Part shown: piece by piece, positions 1 through 9,065 of the stretch
How the letters are laid out: each line of letters opens with the position of its first letter
Position numbering within the stretch: position 1 is the first letter of the stretch
Source of the DNA: Desulfurococcales archaeon
Lineage (GTDB): Archaea; Thermoproteota; Thermoprotei_A; Sulfolobales; Desulfurococcaceae
NCBI GenBank assembly: GCA_021163115.1
Contig: JAGGXK010000043.1
Span: forward strand, 1-32,326
Direction of reading: 5' to 3'
Length of the DNA stretch: 32,326 nucleotides
Program-made: the position numbers and the translations under genes
Notes under the pieces: generated by a model
Databases searched by the model: none
Seen by the model: the letters and a program-made list of their open reading frames with translations, nothing else
What the model was told of the DNA's origin: nothing

Positions 1-129
1 ATATAACATTATTATTTAATTAAGGCTATTAAAAACATTCCTAGGATTAATTACTCTAGATCTTTATACAAGCTAGGGTTTTCCCTATATAACTCATTAT
101 TTGAGTAATAGAGTTTACTATAGCTGTCA

Positions 130-289
130 ATGCATTATTAAGTAGATCCCAGCCCTTGTCCTGGTATGAGTCGTAGCTGTGATGGTTACAGTTTTTGTTG
201 CAGTAGTTGTTTTTGTATGCGTTTCTGTCTCTGTATGGGTTGTAGTTACGGGTGTTGTAGTAGTCTTTGTCGTACTTGTATAAAACTAT
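130..289 (-). pseudogene. Thr-rich stalk remnant of a surface/secreted protein (C-terminal fragment)
   Basis: Minus strand reads TSTTKTTTTPVTTTHTETETHTKTTTATKTVTITATTHTRTRAGIYLIMH*, with in-frame TAA TAG directly upstream and no start codon or signal region; strongly G/T-biased on the plus strand. Confidence 0.4.
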
Positions 290-359
290 TAATAGGACCT
301 GTGTGTAAATTGACTATAGTTAACTAATGATCTTTACTCTTATATGAGTGTGAAACATT

Positions 360-1451
360 ATGGCTGGTGTAAGCAAGTTTCCACAGGCACAGGGTTCTAA
401 TGAAGTAAAGGTACTAAGAAGAAATAATACAGAGGACATTATCGATCGTCTTGGCGTTATAAGTCCTGATAGAGTAATTCTACATAACTACCCTATATCT
501 CATCCAATATCAATATTTAATGCAAGCTGTTTGCTCGAAGAAGGTGATGGAGAGTTAATGGTTTTTGCAAGAATAATTCTTGGTTACTACATGTATGTAA
601 GCAGTATTGTTGAACTCCGTATACCAATAGAGGATATTGAGACTAGATCAGTTAATCTAAACAGGTACCCTGGAGACATTATATTGTATCCAACAACAAA
701 GTATGATGTATGGGGTACTGAGGATCCTAGATCATATGAAATTGATGGAGATGTCTTCATAACATATACTGGTAGATCAATAAACTATTTCAACCCTCTA
801 ATCAGGGTAAATAGAACACTCCCTGTAACAGCCTATTTTGATGAAAAAGCCAGGGTTTGGAGAAAAATCTATGCCTTTGCAACATCTACTGAACTGTTTG
901 GGGAAGTTGTTAGTAACAAGGACGCGTTTCTCTATAAAACAAGTGATGGAAGACTCTATCTATTCCATAGACCACACTTAATTGATGATACATTCCATCT
1001 AATGATCAGTGTTATTGATCCAAAAATACTTGAGTCTAAGGAAGAGATAAGAGAAGTCATAATTGATAATGGTGTGGAAGTACTTACTCCATCAGCTTTT
1101 GAGAGCAAGCTAGGCTGGGCAGCACCACCAATACCAGTTGGGCCTAATAGAGTAGTTACTTTAGTACATGCAGTTGATAAAGATGCTCTCGTTTATAGAG
1201 TATTTGCTCTACAGCTCTATCTTTTCCCAGAGGAGATCATTATAGAAGCTGTTACACCAAATTATATAATGGAGCCTGCAACCTCCTATGAAGTGATCGG
1301 GGATAGGCCTTTAACAGTCTTTCCATGTGGTAATGTTGTATATAAGGATAAACTAGTAATAACCTATGGTGCAGGAGACTTTATGATAGGTATAGGAAGT
1401 ATTGATATGGATACTCTTATGGGAGAATTAGATAAAGGGAGGATATACTAG
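360..1451 (+). CDS. Glycoside hydrolase family 130-like (mannoside phosphorylase-type) protein
   Basis: 363 aa; five-bladed-propeller style motif WGTEDPRSYEIDGDVFITYTGR resembles the GH130 EDPR...Y.TYT signature. Confidence 0.65.
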   Translation: MAGVSKFPQAQGSNEVKVLRRNNTEDIIDRLGVISPDRVILHNYPISHPISIFNASCLLEEGDGELMVFARIILGYYMYVSSIVELRIPIEDIETRSVNLNRYPGDIILYPTTKYDVWGTEDPRSYEIDGDVFITYTGRSINYFNPLIRVNRTLPVTAYFDEKARVWRKIYAFATSTELFGEVVSNKDAFLYKTSDGRLYLFHRPHLIDDTFHLMISVIDPKILESKEEIREVIIDNGVEVLTPSAFESKLGWAAPPIPVGPNRVVTLVHAVDKDALVYRVFALQLYLFPEEIIIEAVTPNYIMEPATSYEVIGDRPLTVFPCGNVVYKDKLVITYGAGDFMIGIGSIDMDTLMGELDKGRIY

Positions 1452-1493
1452 GTTTTTCTTTAATAAATATTTTGTTACTTTAATACTAAAACA

Positions 1494-1973
1494 CTATGTT
1501 GCAGACGATATGGTATTGTATATAGTGCTTACTATAATCCTTTTAACACTATCGTATCTGAGGTAGAGTATTAGGCCAAGTATTATTGCGATCCACATCA
1601 ACGGTATAAGCAGTACTAGCAATAGCACTACAATCCATGACTCAACACTAACATAGTAGACAAACATTGGCTGAGGCTTCTCTATAAGCTCTATATTTAC
1701 ATGGAATATACCATCAACATCCACTACATACTTGTTATTGATTCTCTTCCCTACATACCCCACCCTATTAAGTGATCCAATAAAACGATTGAATAAATCT
1801 ATGGGATCAGCTGAGCTGGGTAATTGATAGGTATTATAGTCAAGTCTATCTAAAGGGATCTTCTTAGCAACGATCAATATAAGTATTACTAGAAATAATA
1901 ACAGCCCTATACTAACTAGGGCAATAATAAATGTAAGGAAAGGGCTAATAAACACTAGGCTTGAATGGTCCAT
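1494..1973 (-). CDS. Hypothetical membrane protein
   Basis: 159 aa with N-terminal TM helix and C-terminal double hydrophobic segment; no recognised family. Confidence 0.5.
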   Translation of the reverse strand: MDHSSLVFISPFLTFIIALVSIGLLLFLVILILIVAKKIPLDRLDYNTYQLPSSADPIDLFNRFIGSLNRVGYVGKRINNKYVVDVDGIFHVNIELIEKPQPMFVYYVSVESWIVVLLLVLLIPLMWIAIILGLILYLRYDSVKRIIVSTIYNTISSAT

Positions 1974-2080
1974 TCCATACTCCTCAAACTACTTCTTTAT
2001 TAACTGCCGTAGACAAATACGTTGACACGCTATTATAAAGCAGTCGCAACGGCTGGGATTATATAATTTAATTACCCTAA

Positions 2081-2827
2081 GTGTTTAAACATTCTTGGGT
2101 GACTACAATGGATGTTTACTATAAGGATCTTGATTCTGCTAAAGAGAATGCTGCTAAGGAGGCCTTGAAGTATATTAATGATGCTGAGATCATAGGTGTT
2201 GGTACAGGTTCTACTGTAGAGAAGTTTATAGATCTTCTTAGCAGGGTATACAACGATTATAGAGATAGATATTTTACTGCCTCATCTATTGATACAATGT
2301 TAAAGCTTAGAAAGATAGGGTTTAAGGTTCTTCACCAGAGCATTGTAGACCATATGGATGTCTATATAGATGGTGCTGATGAGGTTGATGGAGAGCTAAA
2401 CATGGTAAAAGGTGGTGGAGCAGCTTTAACACTTGAGAAAATACTAGCATATTATTCGAGAAAGAGAGTGTTTATAGTGGACTATACAAAAATAGTAAAA
2501 TATCTTGGAGAAAAACATCCTATACCATTAGAAGTGATTCCTCAAGCACTAGCAATGGTTTATAAAATACTTAAAGATAAAGGCTATAATCCAACAATAA
2601 GGTATCCTGTGAAGGGAAAGTACGGTCCAGTAATAGCAGATACAGGAGGAGTAATAATAGATATTAGACCAGGTAGAATTGATCCACTAAAACTTGAGAT
2701 GGAATTAAAGACTATACCTGGTATAGTAGAGACTGGTCTTTTCATAAATTTTGCAGACATAGTTATAGTAGGCTATAAGGATAAAGTGGATGTAAGATCC
2801 AGGGCAAGATCTTTTTACGAAAAATAA
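2081..2827 (+). CDS. rpiA: Ribose-5-phosphate isomerase A
   Basis: IGVGTGSTVEKFIDLL, DGADEVDGELNMVKGGGAALTLEKI, VIADTGGVIID motifs. True start may be the internal ATG at 2108 (MDVYYKDLDSAKENA). Confidence 0.92.
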   Translation: MFKHSWVTTMDVYYKDLDSAKENAAKEALKYINDAEIIGVGTGSTVEKFIDLLSRVYNDYRDRYFTASSIDTMLKLRKIGFKVLHQSIVDHMDVYIDGADEVDGELNMVKGGGAALTLEKILAYYSRKRVFIVDYTKIVKYLGEKHPIPLEVIPQALAMVYKILKDKGYNPTIRYPVKGKYGPVIADTGGVIIDIRPGRIDPLKLEMELKTIPGIVETGLFINFADIVIVGYKDKVDVRSRARSFYEK

Positions 2828-2897
2828 CACATCCATTATGTTATCAAAGTTATTCTATAATATAGCCATGAAAGTTAATTGATTTTGCGACGGTAGC

Positions 2898-3074
2898 CTA
2901 TGTATCATGGCTAACTCCTTTAGCTTGTATGAATATGAATAATGTAACATCTTCTCCTTTTTCTAAAACTACTTTTCTAAGCAAAGCTAGTATAGAGGGT
3001 ATTTTATTGTGAAGAATTCGTCCAGACCATGTTCTAGTGATCTGTATCAATAGTAAAGCTATATAATTACTCAT
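2898..3074 (-). CDS. Possible small ORF, 58 aa, unknown
   Basis: Hand-translated, below the ORF-track cutoff: MSNYIALLLIQITRTWSGRILHNKIPSILALLRKVVLEKGEDVTLFIFIQAKGVSHDT*. Confidence 0.35.
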   Translation of the reverse strand: MSNYIALLLIQITRTWSGRILHNKIPSILALLRKVVLEKGEDVTLFIFIQAKGVSHDT

Positions 3075-3139
3075 TGAAATACTAGTGGTATAATATATGT
3101 AGTTGCCCTATGTAGTCCATGTTTTATTTTAAGGTGACT

Positions 3140-4542
3140 GAAGTTGAAGGTTAAAGGCAGGAGTAGGATAGGTTTTTGGAGGACTTTAGCATCGGTGTAG
3201 GGGGCATGATTGGTGGAGGAATATTTGCTGTTCTTGGATTAAGTACACAGTTTTCTTGTTGGCTGGGTTAATAGCGTTGGTTACAGCTTATTCCTATTCT
3301 AAGCTCTCACTTAGGTATCCTAGTGAAGGGGGAACCATAGAGTTTCTTGTAAAGGCCTATGGTAGGGGTGGTTTCGGGAGGCCTTAATATAATGTTGCTG
3401 GCAAGCTATATTGTCATGATATCCCTTTATGCATATGCTTTTGGAAGCTATGGTGCAAGCGTTATTGGTTTCTCAGAGGTTTCTAAGCATATGCTCATAG
3501 TTTTTTGTCACTGTGTTATGTACATTGGTAAATGCTTTAGGTGCTGTTATAACTGGTAAAACAGAGGATGTATTAATACTGTTTAAGCTTTCAACACTTA
3601 TCCTAGTAGGTGGTGCTGGATTAATACTTGTCAACTGGTGGCGTTTCACACCATCAACATGGCCTCCAATAATAGATGTCATTACTGGTGGTATGATCAT
3701 TTTCCTTGCATACGAGGGTTTTGAACTTATAGCTAATACTGCAGCAGATATTGATTCCCAAAGATCTCTTTCCAGAGCATTTTATTCCTCAGTTATTACT
3801 GTGATTATTGTGTACATTGTTATAGCTATTGTTACTGTAGCACTCTGCCATACAGTGTTGTGGTTAAAGCTAGGGACTATGCTCTAGCCATGACTGCTAA
3901 GCCCTCGCTTGGCGAGCTAGGGTTTTGGCTTATAACATTAGCTACTCTTGCATTAACAAGCTCTACAATAAATGCTACACTCTATGGAACAGCAAGAGCT
4001 AGCTATATAGTTGGCTAGCTATATGGTTGCACCAGTTACCAGTGTCTGTAGAGAAAAAGATTTGGAAGAGAGCATATGAGGAGCTGGTAATTACTAGTTT
4101 ACTATCAATGATCCTAGCTAACACCTCAAGCTTAGGGGCAATATCTACGGCTGGAAGCGGCGGGTTTTTAATAGTATTTCTAATGGTTAACCTAGCTGCC
4201 CTAAGGCTTCGAGATAGAATTAAAGCAAAAACCATAATACCTTGTTTAGGCATAGTATCTATACTCACAGCTCTAGCAGTACTAGTTTATAGGGTAGCAG
4301 TAACAGATTTTAGACAACTATACATACTCTTAGCACTAATATCAGGCTCTTTTATAGTTGAGATAGTGTATCAAGGTATAACAGGTAGGAGAATAGCAGA
4401 ATACATAGATGAAAAACTAAGGAACCAGGGAGGAACAACTGTCATTGTAAGTCATGAGAAGAGATACTATACACCATTGATTGACCAAGCAATACTGTTA
4501 AAGAAAGGTAAAATAACTGCAATAATAACCGTTTGTCCCTAG
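3140..4542 (+). pseudogene. Decayed APC-family amino acid permease
   Basis: Broken frames carry IGVGGMIGGGIFAVLGLS, FLLAGLIALVTAYSYSKLSLRYPSEGGTIEFLVKAYG, ILVNWWRFTPSTWPPIIDVITGGMIIFLAYEGFELIANTAADID, STINATLYGTARASYIVG*, then a C-terminal TM part (ORFs 3359-3559, 3513-3887, 4027-4542). Several frameshifts and stops. Confidence 0.85.
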
Positions 4543-4715
4543 AGGGTATCCTAAACCATCACAACTCGCCCTCTAGGGACTTCCACCTCGACCATAACCC
4601 TTTCGGTAGAGTTATGGGATCATGGGTGGCTGTCGAGCCGAACGGAACACGGCTCCCATCTAAGCTATGCCCTACGGGGGGCTTGGAGCAAAGCTCCCAT
4701 CACCCCATAACCCAT
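4535..4715. ncRNA. GC-rich, hairpin-dense segment; candidate structured RNA or mobile-element right end
   Basis: Perfect inverted repeats: GTCCCTAGAGGG(4535-4546)/CCCTCTAGGGAC(4569-4580); CCATAAC(4592-4598)/GTTATGG(4611-4617), or alternatively GTTATGGG/CCCATAAC(4704-4711); GAGCCG(4635-4640)/CGGCTC(4650-4655); GGAGC(4685-4689)/GCTCC(4693-4697). Clearly more GC-rich than its surroundings. Confidence 0.45.
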
Positions 4716-4866
4716 ACTAAACCAAACTAACCCAATAAAAGTTTCTGCCCCCTAGAAATCTTTTACAACATAAAACCCCGTTAGGCCGTATTATTGATGA
4801 GCTAGAATACGCTTCTGGAAAACGTATAGCGGGTGTGTTTTATTTTTAATAAACTTATTCTGTTGT

Positions 4867-6444
4867 TTAAATCATTTTCATGTAGTTTAATACTGTATTT
4901 ATGTATATTGATGTATTTGCTAGGATGTTTGATGCAGGCATAATGATCAATGGTAGTATATAGTCTATTCCTATACCTAGGAGTATGCATGTTATTGCAA
5001 GGAGGTATATTGGTATAGAGGATGGTATGTTTAGTAAACTGTGTCCTATATTGCGATTACTTTCTAATGGCGGTTTAATACATATTGTGTAGAATATACG
5101 AGTATATGCTGTAAAGGATATAATGCTTGGTATGAGCAGTATTAAGGCTAGTGGTATATTATTTGATCCTATTAGAGCCATGTATAGTAAGAACTTGCTC
5201 ATGAAGATATTTAGTGGAGGAATACCTGCTAGTGAAAGCAATGCTATAGCAAATGGTATTCCTATAACTGGGTATCTTCTTCCAAGGCCTTGTAGTGAAG
5301 CAATATTTCTTGAGCCAACTATTTTTATTAATAATCCTGCTGAGAGGAAGAGCAATGCCTTAGAAATAGCATGGTTTACTATATGATAGGTTGAAGCAGC
5401 TAGTCCGAGGCTTGTACCAATACCTAGTCCTACACCAATATATCCTATATTAAGTATTGTACTACATGCAATAAACTTCTTTAGATCACTTTGGATAATC
5501 ATGAGTATAGCCCCTATATAGGCTGATATAAAGCCTAGTATGAGGATAATCTGTGTTGATAACTGGTTGATCCAGCTAACACCATAGATCGTGTATATGA
5601 ATCTAGCTATAGCATATACACCAATTTTTACAACAAGGCCTGACAATAATGCTGATACTGGGGTTGGAGCTGCTGCATGAGCATCTGGGAGCCAGAAATG
5701 GTTAGGGAATAGTGCAGCCTTAAATGTAAAGGCCCAAAGCATTAGTGCTGTAAACAATAATATACCATAGTGTAGGTTACCAAAAACCCCATTAGTTATA
5801 GGGAATTCTATACCCTGTATCTTAGCCGCTAGATCAGCCATGTTAAGCGTACCTGTTGAACCATAGGCAAAAACTATTGCTGTAAAATACATTGTTGTAG
5901 CTAATGCACCATACATTGCATACTTCATAGAAGCCTCTACAGCAACCCTGTCTCCACGATAGTAGGCTACAAGTATGTATGAAGAAATACTTATAACCTC
6001 AAGCATAACAAATAAGTTGAAGAAATCACCCGTATATAGGCAGCCAAGCATACCTGCTTCAACAACTAGTAACAAGGTGTAGAAGAGGTAGAGCCTCCTA
6101 TCACCTGGCATATACCCAATACTATATACTATAACCAAGAACATTATTGATGAAACAACAACACCTAGTAAGCCGCTAAACAAGTCAACAACATAGATTA
6201 TCCCCAGTGGAGGAGGCCATCCACCAAAACTATATACTAAGGGCTTACCCATAGCCCTAACTAGGCCGAGAATTCTCCAAGATAAAGTACATGCCGCACC
6301 GGATACTAGTAGACTATATAGTTCTATCACCCACCTCCTCCTTACAAGATAGTGTATAAGTGGTAGTAGGAAAGCTGAAGCTGTTAAACCAAGCACTATA
6401 AAACCAGGTAAACCCTGATCGATTAGGGACAGGTTCATAACCAC
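4867..6444 (-). CDS. mrpD: Mrp antiporter subunit D-like (MnhD/MbhH-like, ND4/ND5 family)
   Basis: 525 aa, many TM; YTGDFFNLFVMLEVISISSYILVAYY, LFPNHFWLPDAHAAAPTPVSALLSGLVVKIGVYA, typical of proton-translocating antiporter subunits. Confidence 0.9.
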   Translation of the reverse strand: MVMNLSLIDQGLPGFIVLGLTASAFLLPLIHYLVRRRWVIELYSLLVSGAACTLSWRILGLVRAMGKPLVYSFGGWPPPLGIIYVVDLFSGLLGVVVSSIMFLVIVYSIGYMPGDRRLYLFYTLLLVVEAGMLGCLYTGDFFNLFVMLEVISISSYILVAYYRGDRVAVEASMKYAMYGALATTMYFTAIVFAYGSTGTLNMADLAAKIQGIEFPITNGVFGNLHYGILLFTALMLWAFTFKAALFPNHFWLPDAHAAAPTPVSALLSGLVVKIGVYAIARFIYTIYGVSWINQLSTQIILILGFISAYIGAILMIIQSDLKKFIACSTILNIGYIGVGLGIGTSLGLAASTYHIVNHAISKALLFLSAGLLIKIVGSRNIASLQGLGRRYPVIGIPFAIALLSLAGIPPLNIFMSKFLLYMALIGSNNIPLALILLIPSIISFTAYTRIFYTICIKPPLESNRNIGHSLLNIPSSIPIYLLAITCILLGIGIDYILPLIIMPASNILANTSIYINTVLNYMKMI

Positions 6445-6462
6445 CTCAAACCCACCTCCAGA

Positions 6463-7047
6463 TCAATCAAAGATCTTTTCTGCATTTTCTTCAAATTCCC
6501 TAGAGATAATTCTCCTACACTCCTCGGGCTCAACAGCTTTTACATCAATCCAGTGTACAAATAATAACTTAGAATCCCTGTCTACATCAACAGTTACTGT
6601 TCCTGGAGTATTCGTTATAGAATTAGCTATGGTTAATATAGCATAATCTGTTTTAACACCATATGGTATAGCAACAATTCCTGGATTAATGGGCATGTGT
6701 GGACTAATAATCCTCTTTATAACATCAATGTGTGCCCTAGGCTCTATAATAAACATGTATTTAATAAAATATCTAACTAGATAGTAGATCCTCTTTGGAT
6801 CAAGAATCTTCCCTACATCTCTTACAAGAAGATCAGCAACAATAACCGATGTTGCTAGAGAAGCTATAGCTGCTGCTAGTAAATCTATTGCAGTGACACT
6901 TCCAGCTAATAGGATATAGGCTATGAACAGTATAACCGTTAATACAGCTATCTTACTAAGCTTCACTCCCAACACCCCGTCTAACCAATATTTTCCTATG
7001 ATCCAGTGTACCATAGAGCTTATAGAGCTGGATCGAGAGAAATACAA
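6463..7047 (-). CDS. mrpE: Mrp antiporter subunit E-like (MnhE)
   Basis: ILFIAYILLAGSVTAIDLLAAAIASLATSVIVADLLVRDV...IPYGVKTDYAILTIANSITNTPGTVTVDVDRDSKLLFVHWIDV is typical MnhE. The listed start overlaps mrpC by about 90 nt; the real start is probably GTG/TTG in GVLGVKLSKIA near 6967-6980. Confidence 0.9.
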   Translation of the reverse strand: MYFSRSSSISSMVHWIIGKYWLDGVLGVKLSKIAVLTVILFIAYILLAGSVTAIDLLAAAIASLATSVIVADLLVRDVGKILDPKRIYYLVRYFIKYMFIIEPRAHIDVIKRIISPHMPINPGIVAIPYGVKTDYAILTIANSITNTPGTVTVDVDRDSKLLFVHWIDVKAVEPEECRRIISREFEENAEKIFD

Positions 7048-7357
7048 GGAAAGCTACAACAGCAAGATTAATTACTATAGCAGTAATTACTAGGGCTTGT
7101 GGTATGGGATCAACAGCCTCTTTTACAAAACTATTTATTTCACCTCGGCTTGGATTAAGTGTTGGAAGTACTGGTGGTTTAGGATACTCTATAAGCCTGT
7201 ATCCAAGAAATATAATCAAAGTATTGGCTGTATCACCAGCTATTGATAAAGCTATTATCTTTTTAATAATATTTGGTTTAACAACTACACCATAGACAGC
7301 TATAGCAAATATTATGAACAATGATGTATACAGGTATAGTATTAGGTACTCGATCAC
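6956..7357 (-). CDS. mrpC: Mrp antiporter subunit C-like (MnhC, NuoK family)
   Basis: 133 aa; YGVVVKPNIIKKIIALSIAGDTANTLIIFLGYR...VDPIPQALVITAIVINLAVVAFLVFLSIQLYK is typical MnhC. Confidence 0.9.
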   Translation of the reverse strand: MIEYLILYLYTSLFIIFAIAVYGVVVKPNIIKKIIALSIAGDTANTLIIFLGYRLIEYPKPPVLPTLNPSRGEINSFVKEAVDPIPQALVITAIVINLAVVAFLVFLSIQLYKLYGTLDHRKILVRRGVGSEA

Positions 7358-8163
7358 TTCTCACCACCAACATAGATTATTGACAATAATATAAAGATCA
7401 TTAGAAACTCCATTGAGACAACAAAGAACTCGCTGATATTTAGGAACAATAATGTACCACCAATATAGAATACCCAGATCGTGTAGGGGGCTCCAGCAAA
7501 CACTATCCACGGCTTAAACTGGTTCTGAAGAATATATCCTCCAAGCATGTAGGGGGCTAGGGCTATAAGTGCTATTGCAGCTAAGCCAAGGCTTCTAAGT
7601 AGTACTGCCTTATCCAGTCTAAAACCTAGTTCCTCAAGCCTTCTCCACGAATAAGCAGCTATAAGGAGTAGTGGTGCTATAGCAAAAGCTACTCCACCCT
7701 GGAAGCCCCCGCCAGGTGTTATATAGCCTCTAAAAGCTAGTACTAGTGATACAAGTATTACTATTGCAACAACTATCCTAGTTCCTGCCTTAACAATAAT
7801 TGTTAGCCCCGGCTCCTTAGGCCTAAATTTTTTCTCTAAACCAGTTGCTATAGCTAGGCATCCAATTAATGCTGTATAAAGTACTGTTGTCTCATATATA
7901 GTATCTAGTCCACGGTAATCCCATAGTATAGCATTTACTGCCTCAGGGCTTGCAGCCCAAAATGTTTTTGCATAAACATTATACATGTTTTCTAGGTAAA
8001 ACAATGCAAGACTTCTAATAATCCCGCTAGGTGATCCTCCAAATACATTAAATGATACAGCAACAACTATTCCTCCCACAAACAATGTAAGGAGTAGGGT
8101 ATATATTAGAAGCTTCTCCAACCTAACCAGCCTCCTCAAACCTCCTAGTCTTGGATATAGCAT
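7354..8163 (-). CDS. mrpB: Fused MbhE-like (MrpA C-terminal) + MrpB/MnhB-like subunit
   Basis: 269 aa; N-terminal half contains WDYRGLDTIYETTVLYTALIGCLAIATGLE (MbhE/MrpA-C type); C-terminal half contains GTRIVVAIVILVSLVLAFRGYITPGGGFQGGVAFAIAPLLL (MnhB). Confidence 0.85.
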   Translation of the reverse strand: MLYPRLGGLRRLVRLEKLLIYTLLLTLFVGGIVVAVSFNVFGGSPSGIIRSLALFYLENMYNVYAKTFWAASPEAVNAILWDYRGLDTIYETTVLYTALIGCLAIATGLEKKFRPKEPGLTIIVKAGTRIVVAIVILVSLVLAFRGYITPGGGFQGGVAFAIAPLLLIAAYSWRRLEELGFRLDKAVLLRSLGLAAIALIALAPYMLGGYILQNQFKPWIVFAGAPYTIWVFYIGGTLLFLNISEFFVVSMEFLMIFILLSIIYVGGEK

Positions 8164-8380
8164 AGAGTATTATGATGGGGTAGATCCCAATACCTACAGC
8201 TAGATAGGCAAACAATATATCAGGTGCCATAAGAACTCCATAGGCTATAGCATATGCTATTGACTGGGCAGCAGAATATACTACAGCCTTCACTAGATCC
8301 TTTTCTGAAACAGCCTTATAGGTAAACACTATTGCTATTGTAAACAGGTATGTAAGTAATAGTATAGAATACCAGATCAC
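8123..8380 (-). CDS. DUF4040/MbhD-like subunit (MrpA-derived)
   Basis: 85 aa; FTYKAVSEKDLVKAVVYSAAQSIAYAIAYGVLMAPDILFAYLAVGIGIYPIIILYAI; sits between MrpG and MrpB as in Mbh clusters. Confidence 0.8.
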   Translation of the reverse strand: MIWYSILLLTYLFTIAIVFTYKAVSEKDLVKAVVYSAAQSIAYAIAYGVLMAPDILFAYLAVGIGIYPIIILYAISKTRRFEEAG

Positions 8381-8760
8381 TTCTCTCCACCCCTATGTTT
8401 CTCAAGCATATCGATAACCTTAGGCTCAACCTTTACAACACGTCCCCTATGACTTGCATAAGCTAGTGCATGAGTACCAATTGGTGCAACAATCATTGTT
8501 ACAAATGCTGTTAGAAAGAATATGGTTGCCACTGCAAACCTATATACACCAAGCTGGCTTGAACACAGGCTCATAAGCCCTACTCCTATGAGAGGGACTA
8601 CAGCACCACCAATAATACCTACTGTAGCAGCATGTAGTCTTACATAGAAGTTGGGGAATCTAAGCAGGCCTAATGAACCAAATAGATCACATAGTGCACC
8701 AAGAGTTGTTAACCCGAGGCCTATATAGAATATAATCCATTCAACAACCTCAAACACCAT
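8377..8760 (-). CDS. mrpG: Mrp antiporter subunit G-like (MnhG)
   Basis: FGSLGLLRFPNFYVRLHAATVGIIGGAVVPLIGVGL and MIVAPIGTHALAYAS are MnhG hallmarks. Confidence 0.92.
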   Translation of the reverse strand: MVFEVVEWIIFYIGLGLTTLGALCDLFGSLGLLRFPNFYVRLHAATVGIIGGAVVPLIGVGLMSLCSSQLGVYRFAVATIFFLTAFVTMIVAPIGTHALAYASHRGRVVKVEPKVIDMLEKHRGGEK

Positions 8761-8762
8761 GA

Positions 8763-9065
8763 TCAGCCCCCGAGCTCCTTCTTAACAAGATACTTTGCTA
8801 TAAATAAGTCAAATAGGAAAGCCCATAATGCAAGCAATAATGCACCCAGGGCGAGAAACGGTGTCTTATAGAGGAGGGATAACAAGCCAATGAATACCGC
8901 TAGATCAAAGGATAGACAGTCAACAGCCAAGACCATATCAGGTACTGTTGGGCCTTTAAGCATTCTAATAATATATAAAGTGAATGAGGTTACAAAGACT
9001 ATGGTTACTAATGGAACATATAGTGCTAGCACACCAGAGGTATCAATCAACAATCTCCACCCCAA
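8763..9065 (-). CDS. mrpF: Mrp antiporter subunit F-like (MnhF)
   Basis: IIRMLKGPTVPDMVLAVDCLSFDLAVFIGLLSLLYKTPFLALGALLLALWAFLFDLFIAKYL is typical MnhF. Confidence 0.9.
   Translation of the reverse strand: MGWRLLIDTSGVLALYVPLVTIVFVTSFTLYIIRMLKGPTVPDMVLAVDCLSFDLAVFIGLLSLLYKTPFLALGALLLALWAFLFDLFIAKYLVKKELGG

Noticed and set aside
4630-4670. Resemblance to 5S rRNA (CCGAAC..GGAACACGG..TAAGC)
   Set aside because: Only superficial similarity; flanking helices and length do not fit a 5S rRNA fold.
4533-4730. 65-aa ORF MSLEGILNHHNSPSRDF...
   Set aside because: Lies across the hairpin-rich segment; composition is explained by GC-rich structured DNA and no protein family is recognisable. Could at most be a relic transposase tail.
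5123-5386. Plus-strand ORFs opposite the operon (e.g. 5123-5386, 7104-7295, 8890-9202, 11916-12347, 12984-13301, 15024-15533, 15802-16386, 16777-17196)
   Set aside because: They lie antisense to strongly supported conserved genes, have low-complexity translations and no recognisable motifs; shadow ORFs.
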